DNA from: Flavobacterium sp. ALD4
GTDB taxonomy: Bacteria > Bacteroidota > Bacteroidia > Flavobacteriales > Flavobacteriaceae
Direction of reading: 5' to 3'
Assembly: GCF_002836475.1 (NCBI RefSeq)
Contig: NZ_PJBJ01000030.1
Location: forward strand, 682,001-746,000
Length of the DNA stretch: 64,000 bases
The notes beneath the pieces are model-generated. The model was not told where the DNA came from, did not search any database, and saw nothing but the letters and a program-made list of their open reading frames with translations. Positions 18,312 to 26,505 of this stretch are shown one piece after another (the stretch's first letter is position 1; every line of letters starts with the position of its first letter). The translations under genes were made by a program, and so were the position numbers.

Positions 18312-19085
18312 ATGAATTATAAAACTAAAAATCCGTTTTTAACTAATAAATCTTTTTCAGCTACAACAGCATCAAGAAAAGAAGAAGTGCACCATGCCTC
18401 TGTTATTGGTTACGACCAAGAAATGACTTTGTCAGGCACAATGAATAAAACATTACTGTTATTTTTGTTGCTTACTGCCTCTGCCATGGTGATTTGGTGG
18501 ATGGCATTTAATGGCACAAATCCCATAGTACCGGCAATTGGCGGCGCTATAGCAGGATTAGTTCTGGTAGTTATTGCTGCCTTCAAACCACAATACTCCC
18601 CTTATTTAGCGCCTGGATATGCCTTATTCGAAGGTCTGTTTATTGGTGGAATCTCTGCTATTTTTGAAGCTAAATATCCTGGAATTGTAATACAGGCGGT
18701 TGGCGCAACATTCGTAACATTTGCAGTCTGTTTGGGATTATATAAATATAGAATTGTAAAAGTAACAGAGCAGTTTAAATCAGTTGTAGTGGCGGCCACT
18801 CTTGCTATTGCCACTTATTACATTATTTCGTGGGTAGTTTCGATGTTTACTAGCTTTGCACCTGTTCACCATGGCAATTCGATGATGAGTATAGGAATTA
18901 GTGTATTTGTAATTATCATCGCCGCTTTGAATTTATTCTTGGACTTTGATAGAATTGAAAAAGGTGTGGAACAAAAAATGCCTAAATATATGGAGTGGTT
19001 TGGCGCGATGGGACTAATGATTACTCTTGTTTGGTTATACATTGAGTTTTTAAGATTGCTTTCTAAACTTTCAAGTAACGACTAA
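18312..19085 (+). CDS. Bax inhibitor-1/YccA family membrane protein
   Basis: A 257-residue integral membrane protein. After a hydrophilic N-terminus (about 1-45) there are seven hydrophobic helices, from LLLFLLLTASAMVIWWMAF to the final LMITLVWLYIEFLRLLSKL. This is the YccA-like Bax inhibitor-1 layout. Members are implicated in calcium leak or regulation of the FtsH protease; the exact role here is unknown. It is a single gene with its own promoter and a bidirectional terminator. Confidence 0.88.
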   Translation: MNYKTKNPFLTNKSFSATTASRKEEVHHASVIGYDQEMTLSGTMNKTLLLFLLLTASAMVIWWMAFNGTNPIVPAIGGAIAGLVLVVIAAFKPQYSPYLAPGYALFEGLFIGGISAIFEAKYPGIVIQAVGATFVTFAVCLGLYKYRIVKVTEQFKSVVVAATLAIATYYIISWVVSMFTSFAPVHHGNSMMSIGISVFVIIIAALNLFLDFDRIEKGVEQKMPKYMEWFGAMGLMITLVWLYIEFLRLLSKLSSND

Positions 19086-19102
19086 TCAAAATTTGACATT
19101 AA

Positions 19103-19137
19103 AAAAAAACCCTTTCCATTGCTGGAAAGGGTTTTTT
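19103..19137. terminator. Bidirectional terminator
   Basis: Stem AAACCCTTTCC / GGAAAGGGTTT flanked by A's and T's, between the convergent Bax-inhibitor-like and PAS genes. It overlaps the last base of the PAS stop codon. Confidence 0.85.
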
Positions 19138-19652
19138 TATGCTGCTTTTTCAAAAGCTATAAAATGAGATAATTTCCCTTTTAAATTAAATACTGGAAAC
19201 CCTTTGATAAGACATATATAGATTTCACCATTCTTATTATAATTCACAACTGTTTTCTCAAAAGGTTGCTGTAACTGGATTGCTTGTCGGATTTCACTAG
19301 AAGTTGTTAAATTAGAGTTGTCCCCTTGAAACATTTTCGGGCTTTTCCCTATCACTTCTTTTTCTATATATCCATTCATTTTAGTCATATTATGTGACGC
19401 AAACACGATTTCTAATTTAGCGTCAGTAACGATGACTACTTCCTCTTTCAGCATGTTTTTGAAATCCCAATCATTTTCTGTCCATTTACTATTACTTGCA
19501 ATTACACTTAGTTTATTACAATCTTCATAGATTTTCTTTACTTCATCTAAGTACTCACGGTGAAAGTTCCATGACATAACAGGTGTAACAGCAATATCAA
19601 GGCTATTATAATACTTTGCGAGTGCGATATCGTATTGTTTAAAATCTATCAT
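19137..19652 (-). CDS. LOV-like PAS domain protein lacking the flavin cysteine
   Basis: A 171-residue soluble protein. Residues 1-65 are helical with no assignment; residues 70-171 form a PAS domain closest in pattern to LOV domains: GKSPKMFQG (102-110), VVNYNKNGE (135-143), GFPVFNLKG and LSHFIAFEK. In LOV proteins the first motif is GxNCRFLQG; here the cysteine position is Pro105 and an FMN-contacting Asn is replaced by Cys147, so classical flavin photochemistry is unlikely. No output domain is present. It may be a stand-alone sensor or interaction module. Confidence 0.8.
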   Translation of the reverse strand: MIDFKQYDIALAKYYNSLDIAVTPVMSWNFHREYLDEVKKIYEDCNKLSVIASNSKWTENDWDFKNMLKEEVVIVTDAKLEIVFASHNMTKMNGYIEKEVIGKSPKMFQGDNSNLTTSSEIRQAIQLQQPFEKTVVNYNKNGEIYICLIKGFPVFNLKGKLSHFIAFEKAA

Positions 19653-19744
19653 AGAAACTATTTTAGAGCAAATATAATTTTAATTAAAAAAATAAAACAC
19701 TATTTCACATCATTTAACTATTGTTGAAGATGATTAAGTGCCAC

Positions 19745-20827
19745 TTAAAAAGCAAATTTCAACTGTACCACGACAGCTTTCTTTAGCTCTGTATTTAAAT
19801 TATTTAAGGAAATCCCTAGCAATCGCACGGAATCTTTCATGCGTTCCTGATACAAAAGTTCTTTTATCGTTTCTAAGATTAAACCCTTGTCAGAAATAAA
19901 ATAAGGTAAGGTTTTACTTCTAGTTTGTTGAGTAAAATCACTGTATTTTATTTTCAAAGTAACCGTTTTACCAGAAATATTTTGTTTTTTAAGTCTTATC
20001 TCTAATGTATTTGCAATATGTTCAAGTTGCTCCATCATAAATATCTCTGACGAAAGATTGATATCAAAAGTATGCTCCGCAGCGACTGATTTCGTAATTC
20101 GATTTGATTTCACCTCGCTATTATGAATCCCCCGCACTACATTATAATAGAAGCTTCCTGATTTCCCAAAATGTTTTTCCAGAAATTCCAAAGTTTTGCT
20201 TTTTAACTCAACACCCGTAAATATTCCCAATTGATACATTTTTTCGGTAGTCACTTTTCCAACACCATAAAATTTACGAATGGGTAACTCTTCCAAGAAA
20301 TCAATTACATCCTCTGGATTTACTGTTTTTTGTCCATTGGGTTTGTTGTAATCACTGGCGATTTTAGCAACAAATTTATTCACTGATATTCCTGCTGATG
20401 CGGTTAGCCCTACTTCATTAAAAATACGCAAACGAATTTCTTCCGCCAACAGACTGGCACTAGGGTTTCCTTTTTTATTTTTGGTAACGTCTAAATAAGC
20501 TTCGTCCAGTGAAAGCGGTTCCACCATATCAGTATATTCCCTAAAAATGGTATGAATTTTGCTCGAAATCTCTTTGTAGCGATCGAATCGCGGACTGACG
20601 AAAATAAGTTCAGGACAGTTTTTCTTTGCCATAAATCCACTGATAGCACTTCTGACGCCAAATTTCCTTGCTTCATAACTCGCTGCCGCAACAACACCTC
20701 GATTTTCAGAACCACCAACAGCGACAGGTTTCCCTCGCAAGGAAGGATTATCCATTTGCTCAACAGACGCGTAGAAAGCGTCCATGTCGATGTGTATAAT
20801 TTTTCTATTTGAAGTGATCTCGGACAT
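19745..20827 (-). CDS. dinB: DNA polymerase IV (Y family)
   Basis: Error-prone translesion polymerase. At 360 residues it is full length. Motifs visible are IIHIDMDAFYASVEQ (first catalytic Asp), the ASYEARKFGVRSA finger segment and the paired acids in EPLSLDEAYLDVT. ASAGISVNKFVAKIASDYNKP and a C-terminal little-finger domain follow. No LexA-like operator is evident upstream. Confidence 0.94.
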   Translation of the reverse strand: MSEITSNRKIIHIDMDAFYASVEQMDNPSLRGKPVAVGGSENRGVVAAASYEARKFGVRSAISGFMAKKNCPELIFVSPRFDRYKEISSKIHTIFREYTDMVEPLSLDEAYLDVTKNKKGNPSASLLAEEIRLRIFNEVGLTASAGISVNKFVAKIASDYNKPNGQKTVNPEDVIDFLEELPIRKFYGVGKVTTEKMYQLGIFTGVELKSKTLEFLEKHFGKSGSFYYNVVRGIHNSEVKSNRITKSVAAEHTFDINLSSEIFMMEQLEHIANTLEIRLKKQNISGKTVTLKIKYSDFTQQTRSKTLPYFISDKGLILETIKELLYQERMKDSVRLLGISLNNLNTELKKAVVVQLKFAF

Positions 20828-21041
20828 GATACAAATTTAAATAGGTTTTCTATTAAAACATTCTATTGGACTATAAATATTTGATACATTTGAATTCCTC
20901 ATAGTCCAGTCCAGAAGCGTCGGAAAAAGGGGTATTCCTATTATTTTTTCTGTAACCTGAATTTACTTCAGATTAAAAAATAAAAGAATGTAATGTACAA
21001 TCGTAATAAGCTACTACTACAAAAAAAAAATATAATTTCAA

Positions 21042-21512
21042 ATGATAGAAATAGAACGAAAATTTTTAGTCACATCAGATCTATTTAAAGAAGAAGCTTT
21101 TTCTCAAAACCGCATTAAACAGGGCTATTTAAGCTCAATTCCTGAACGGACAGTTCGAGTTCGAATAAAAGGGGACAGAGCCTACATAACGATAAAAGGA
21201 GCGTCAAACGAGACGGGTATGTCCCGTTTTGAGTGGGAAAAAGAAATTCCTGTAACCGATGCCGAAAAACTACTGTTACTGTGCGAAAAAGGGGTTATTG
21301 ACAAAACTCGCTTTGAAGTAAAAGTAGGCAGCCACACGTATGAAATAGATGAATTTTACGACGAAAATAAGGGCTTAGTTATTGCCGAAATAGAGCTTCA
21401 GTCTGAAAGTGAAAATTTTGAAAAACCAAGCTGGCTAGGAAAAGAAGTGACGAATGACAATCGCTATTACAACTCTAATTTAAGCAACAATCCATTTGTA
21501 AATTGGAGCTAA
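21042..21512 (+). CDS. CYTH domain (triphosphate tunnel metalloenzyme) protein
   Basis: A 156-residue protein that starts with the CYTH hallmark EIERKF. It contains the alternating charged strands of a triphosphate tunnel fold (RTVRVRIKGDRAYITIKG, RFEWEKEIP, TRFEVKVG, IAEIELQSE). Family members bind triphosphates and act as tripolyphosphatase, thiamine triphosphatase or adenylate cyclase. The short single-domain form most resembles the NeuTTM/tripolyphosphatase-like group, but the activity is not decidable here. Its stop codon directly abuts that of the convergent RlpA-like gene. Confidence 0.85.
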   Translation: MIEIERKFLVTSDLFKEEAFSQNRIKQGYLSSIPERTVRVRIKGDRAYITIKGASNETGMSRFEWEKEIPVTDAEKLLLLCEKGVIDKTRFEVKVGSHTYEIDEFYDENKGLVIAEIELQSESENFEKPSWLGKEVTNDNRYYNSNLSNNPFVNWS

Positions 21513-22013
21513 TTATTTTTTAAAAACCTCAATCGTTACCGTCATAACCCCTGCGCCTTTGTTTTTTGCTATTTCCATGAACGCTTTTTTAGAAAGGTCA
21601 ATATTTCTGGATTTTACAAACGGTCCTCTGTCAGTTACCTCTACGATAACAGATCGTCCATTACCTTGATTCGTAATTCTTAATTTAGTTCCAAAAGGAA
21701 GTTTTTTATGAGCAGCAGTATATTTATTCCTATCAAATAATGCCCCACTAGCTGTTCTCCTACCGTGAAACTTATCAGCATAATACGAGGCATGGGCATC
21801 TTTTTTGTACACGACTAATTCACCTATCGTATCTTTTTTGACTTCTTGCTGAAGTATTACTACTTTGGACTTTTTAATAGTGTCTTTGGATGCTATAGTC
21901 TTTGGAATGGCAGATTGTTGAATTAACGTTTTTTGATTATTTATAGTTTGGCTTTGACTACTCACCAATGCAACAATTGTAAATAAAAATAGGACTGTTA
22001 TTGATTTTCTCAT
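21513..22013 (-). CDS. RlpA-like double-psi beta-barrel protein
   Basis: A 166-residue exported protein with a signal peptide (MRKSITVLFLFTIVALVSSQ), a low-complexity linker to about residue 75, and a C-terminal RlpA/DPBB domain (ASYYADKFHGRRTASGALFD, AAHKKLPFGTKLRI, VEVTDRGPF, IDLSKKAF). RlpA proteins bind denuded peptidoglycan and some are lytic transglycosylases; the Asp of TDRGPF is present. There is no SPOR domain. I chose the start that yields a clean signal peptide over one 33 bases upstream. Confidence 0.88.
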   Translation of the reverse strand: MRKSITVLFLFTIVALVSSQSQTINNQKTLIQQSAIPKTIASKDTIKKSKVVILQQEVKKDTIGELVVYKKDAHASYYADKFHGRRTASGALFDRNKYTAAHKKLPFGTKLRITNQGNGRSVIVEVTDRGPFVKSRNIDLSKKAFMEIAKNKGAGVMTVTIEVFKK

Positions 22014-22062
22014 TATTAACTTTTTAGTTCGAATCTGTTTAAACAAAAACCATACCTTGATG

Positions 22063-22090
22063 AAAAAAGCCCTATAAATAGGGCTTTTTT
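22063..22090. terminator. Terminator of the small membrane protein gene
   Basis: Perfect dyad AAAAAAGCCCTAT / ATAGGGCTTTTTT between two leftward genes. Confidence 0.85.
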
Positions 22091-22098
22091 ATGATTTT

Positions 22099-22521
22099 TT
22101 AGAACCACATTGACCATGGAATTCTACTCAATATAAGCAATAATCCCAATCCGTAAAAAATAGAAAAGGTCTTAAATTTAAAGTCACTTGTTGTCAATTT
22201 TTTGTGTTTTGTCCATCCTATGGTGATTAATGCAATCGCAATAATATTAATTAAAGGATGCTCTAACGAAGTCAATCGCAATGCTTTATCAGACATTTGT
22301 CCCAATGAAGCAAAACCAAGCGGAGAAACAAAATACAAAATCAATCCGATTAATAATTGAGTATGCGTTCCTATCAATCCGAAAACTGCAATTTTTCTGT
22401 CTTTGGCAGTAAATTCTTTTTTGGAAAACATCCCAATAAAAGCATTAACTACTGCAATCACCAATAATAAAAGAGCGATATAAGCCCAACCTGAATGAAA
22501 CTTTTGAATAAATTCGTACAT
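22099..22521 (-). CDS. Small four-helix membrane protein
   Basis: A 140-residue inner-membrane protein. Hydrophobic helices lie near residues 8-30 (SGWAYIALLLLVIAVVNAFI), 45-65, 83-101 and 115-135. Homologues in flavobacteria are often labelled cytochrome-b-like, and His residues near helices (FHSGWAY, GTHTQLL, EHPLIN) could bind heme, but this is not established. The start was taken at the internal ATG giving MYEFIQKFHSGW. Monocistronic. Confidence 0.7.
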   Translation of the reverse strand: MYEFIQKFHSGWAYIALLLLVIAVVNAFIGMFSKKEFTAKDRKIAVFGLIGTHTQLLIGLILYFVSPLGFASLGQMSDKALRLTSLEHPLINIIAIALITIGWTKHKKLTTSDFKFKTFSIFYGLGLLLILSRIPWSMWF

Positions 22522-22620
22522 AAAGTAAATGTTATTTTTTAAAAACAAATATAAACAAAAAAGGTGTAAAAAACCACTTATTGCTATAAGCTAAAGTGGC
22601 TGCCTAATTAATATTATATA

Positions 22621-22654
22621 AAAAACTGCCTAAAATTAATTTTAGGCAGTTTTT
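22621..22654. terminator. Terminator after the fasciclin fragment
   Basis: Perfect dyad AAAAACTGCCTAAAATT / AATTTTAGGCAGTTTTT. Confidence 0.85.
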
Positions 22655-22673
22655 ATAAATTTAGATTAAAGTC

Positions 22674-23012
22674 CTACAAAAATGGATGTAATACTTTATC
22701 TACTACTTGAATTACTACATTAGTACCTTGAATATTAAACGTTTTAATTGTACCATTAGTAGTCCCTACTACATCGTTAATTTTTACAGTACCAACTAAA
22801 ATTGTAAATTTATTAGGCGTATATAAAGTTGTAATCAAAACGTCAGCAGAAGTAGAGTATGAAGTAGTTGAACTTGGAGCTCTATTTCCATTCTCTACAT
22901 GATATTTCAAAATATTTGTTACTTGACCGCCCGTTTTTCTGTTAATCCCTGATATAATTTTAAATTCATCTCCTGCATCCATCAATTCAAGAATACTCCG
23001 TTCACATGTCAT
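22674..23012 (-). pseudogene. 5'-truncated fasciclin (FAS1) domain gene
   Basis: The 112-residue frame contains only the second half of a FAS1 domain: NILKYHVENG, a TLYTPNKFTILVG strand pair, VKINDVVGTTNG and the end VVIQVVDKVLHPFL. The normal first half (the FAPTNxAF box) and a secretion signal are missing; residues 1-25 do not look like FAS1. Intact flavobacterial FAS1 proteins are secreted adhesion-type proteins of about 180 residues. It still has a downstream terminator. Expression as a short protein cannot be ruled out. Confidence 0.7.
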
Positions 23013-23143
23013 AATTACTATATTTTTATAGCAACTATCCTAGTAAAAAGACTAAATACGACTACAACTAGCAAAATACAAACAAACTCAATGAGAGCTT
23101 TGTACTACTAGCCTGTTTTTTAAAATACAAATATTACTAAACA

Positions 23144-23180
23144 AAAAAGCCCTCATTTCTAATCGAAATGAAGGCTTTTA
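23144..23180 (-). terminator. Terminator of the first receptor pseudogene
   Basis: Dyad AAAAGCC..CATTTC / GAAATG..GGCTTTT with a T-run leftward. Confidence 0.75.
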
Positions 23181-23210
23181 AGAATAAAAAATTTGATATC
23201 AAAAATAGAA

Positions 23211-26110
23211 TTATTCGAAAGAATATCTCACACCAACTTGCATTTGCCATCTTGAAGATTGCAATCCTAAATCATCAACTTGATTGATTCTATTGGCATT
23301 ATTAGGATCAAAACTAAATGTTGGTGTCGTTTTATCTGCTAAGAATCCTTTTTGTTCAAGTAACTGAACTTGACCAAATGATACAAAATATCTCTTATCC
23401 CAATTTTTGTTAAGTAGATTAGTGAAGTTAAACACATCAGCTGTCAACTCTATCTTGTGACTCTTTTTGTTAACATTTATTGAGAATTCATGTGCTAATT
23501 TTAAATCAACAACATGACTCCACTTTAAACGATCGGCATTTCTTTCAGCATACTTACCTTTACGGCCTCTTAAGTAGCTATCTCCTTCTATAAAAGCACT
23601 AAGTGCTTCCCACTGTTGATCAGCTGTAAAATTTGAATTTGAAACTAAGTTTATATCTGCTCTATTACCCGGCACGAAAATCAATGCTGAAGAACTAAAT
23701 GTATCTTGCAGCAAGTTTCCTCTATCATTGTAAACATAACTAAACGGTGATCCTTGAGATCCTTCGTAGAAAAGTCCAATTGTAGTTTTCATATTTTCAG
23801 ACCACTTGAATTTTACAGACGAATTGCTCAAAAATCTATGTCCCTGATCAAAATCAGATCTTGAAATTCTATCAATTGCATTAGAACCATTTACTGTTTC
23901 AATGTTATTCCACTGAGAACTGTTTTGAGAAGATGTAGCATCTAACAATACAGTAGATTTCCCATAGGCATAAGTTGCAGAAATATTAGCATCAACAAGA
24001 TCAGATGCGAAATTTTTAGTTACTGTGATTGATGAGTTCCAAGCTTTACCTGCGCTTGTATTTGAACCTAAGAAAATACCAACGTACGTATTATCAATAC
24101 GGTTATTTCTTTCATTATATCTTGGTCTTGTATCAGCTCCAATTAAATTTGAGGTTGAATTACCAAGATTTACGTTTTCATAAGTAACCGCAGATATATT
24201 ATCGTTATAAATAATCTCACCAGAAACCACAAATCCTGCTGGCAATTTTTGATCTACTGCAAAGCTCGCTTTAAACACTTGAAGTAATTTGAAGTTTTTA
24301 GCAAACAAATCAACATTTCCTCCCAGCTTTCCACTTCCAGGCAATGGACCTAGAGCAGTACCGTTATTATTAAGCTGGCTTTCTACACTTGTATCTGGAT
24401 TGAAATTAGGCGTTCCCTTACTAATATCAATTGCACCTTGAGAAACTCCATTATTATTATATGCACCACCTGGCCATACTAAAGGTAATCTAGAAGTAAA
24501 AATACCTAGACCTCCTCTAAATTGAGTAACTCTGTCTCCATTTAAATCATAATTAAATCCAACACGAGGAGAATAATGAGCTGTAGTAGCTATTCTATCA
24601 CCAACTATTGCACCTTGAAGATTTTTACCTGCAGCGTTTAACAAAGGTATCGTTCTAGTTTTTAAATCACTATTTACAGTCCCTTTATCCCAAACCGGTA
24701 CATCAACTCTTAAACCGTAAGAAAGTTTAAAGTTATTAGTAATTTTAAAATTATCTTGAATATAAGCCCCAAATTGGGTAACATTAAATTCTGCAGCTCC
24801 TTGAGAGTCATCCCCTGAACCACCAAATAATGAATACCCTAAACAGTATCTATCTGGTTTAGCGTCATCCAAAAAGTCTTGCAGAGTGCTATACCTGTAA
24901 TAACCAAAGTTTCTTCCAACAAACACATTTTTAGCGTAAGAAAATTCATTGTGAGTTCCTATCGAAATATTATGTTTCCCTACATTGATTTCAAAGTTGT
25001 CAGACACTGTAAGAATTCTTTACTTTAATAAATTTGCGGTTGAAAATGCCTCAGCTCCAAAATACATCCTTCCTGAACCATCAATGATTTCTACACTAGG
25101 AAAAGGATCACCAATAGGGTCTCTGTTATCATCTACTACTGTATAACCGATCACTAAATTATTTGAGAATTTATTACTGAAACGTGAATTTAATTCAAGC
25201 GCTGTAGAATTTGTTGTAGAAACAAAGTTTTGAGAACCATTCAAGAAATTTATACCTCTTGAAGAAGATCTATTTGGTGAAAAATTAGTTGCTTTTACAT
25301 AACTATTTTTAACAGATAATTTATGGTTGTCATTAATATTCCAATCTATTTTAGCAATCAACTTATCACTTACTAATGTACTTATATTATTAGTAAAAGA
25401 ACCTGGATTATAATTATAATTATCTCCTAAGTAATTTACAAGTTCTGGTATTCTAGCGCCACTGTTCCCTAAATAATCTTTGATATCAAAAGGATTTGGT
25501 GTAGCATTATCTTGTCTTTCGTAATTGATAAAATAAAACAATTTATTTTTTGTAATAGCACCACCGGCTCTTACACCATAAGTTTGAGCAGAAAAGTCAG
25601 CTAATTTTTCTCTTGTACTAGTACTTCCAGCTTCTGGAGGAGTTTTCCCTGCTAATGCTTGATCTCTGTAGAAAAAATAAGTAGATCCTTCAAAATTATT
25701 TGATCCAGAACGAGTAATAGCACTAATTGCGCCTCCTGCAAATCCAGATAATTTAACATCAAATGGAGAAACACTTACTTGGAATTGTTCAATTGGATCA
25801 AGAGATATTGGGCTAACTTCCGTTTGACCGCCATTAGTACCGTTCGAAGATAATCCAAAAAATCATTATTAACAGCTCCATCAATATAGATCGCATTATA
25901 CCTATTATTTTGACCTCCAATAGACAAAACATCATCTCCACTAATCTGTGCCTGCGGAGTTAACCTTGCAAAGTCAGCTATATTTCTTGACAATGATGGC
26001 AGCTTAGGAATTGAAGCAGAAGAAGTAGCCGAGCTTGACATTCCGTAATCGCTTTCTATATCGTAAGGCAACATAATACTAGTAATTGTGGAATTCGTTT
26101 TTACTTTGTT
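23211..26110 (-). pseudogene. Broken Oar-like TonB-dependent receptor
   Basis: Remnant of an outer-membrane TonB-dependent receptor, paralogous to the intact gene at 26506-29799. It carries the plug region (NIADFARLTPQAQISGDD) and the whole barrel, ending VGVRYSFE. Three defects are visible. The signal peptide and carboxypeptidase-regulatory-like domain are missing, with an in-frame TAA right at the truncation point near 26110. A run of six A's at 25857-25862 needs a seventh to join NNDF to the next frame. An in-frame TAA at 25020-25022 interrupts LLK/RILTVSDNF. Otherwise reading is continuous over about 900 codons, so inactivation is recent. Confidence 0.85.
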
Positions 26111-26383
26111 GCCTTAGTGTACATACATTAATCCTTAAAAATAGTGTTAAAAAAAATATTCACAAATCTATTTGCTCCTAAAAGAGTCCATACTAAAGCT
26201 CACACAACATTTGGAGTCACTGCTTGTAAAAACAATAAATTTAGCTGTAACTATTAAATTGGCTATAGTTGAGTTGATAATTACGATCTCCACTAATAAG
26301 AGTAATGGATGAAGCATACTATGAAAAAGCAAGAATAACATATTAGGATTTAGGTGTAATAACATATTAATAGAAAGCATAAA
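26111..26383. other. Gene-free stretch upstream of the truncated receptor
   Basis: About 270 bases between the truncation point and the terminator of the intact receptor. A hydrophobic 74-codon frame on the minus strand has no recognisable features. I see no insertion-sequence ends. Confidence 0.4.
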
Positions 26384-26412
26384 AAAAACCACGCTTTAAA
26401 GCGTGGTTTTGA
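26384..26412 (-). terminator. Terminator of the intact Oar-like receptor
   Basis: Dyad AAAACCACGCTTT / AAAGCGTGGTTTT with extra T's leftward. Confidence 0.85.
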
Positions 26413-26505
26413 CATTTAATTGGTTTAAAAATTCAAACATGAATTAATTTCAACATTCTAACTAAAGTTAGTTTCCAGTAAATTATTAAAAAAAATACTT
26501 TTTAC

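Noticed and set aside
26168-26392. 74-codon hydrophobic frame downstream of the intact receptor
   Set aside because: Its start lies in the receptor terminator and it has no recognisable domain; more likely non-coding remnant DNA.
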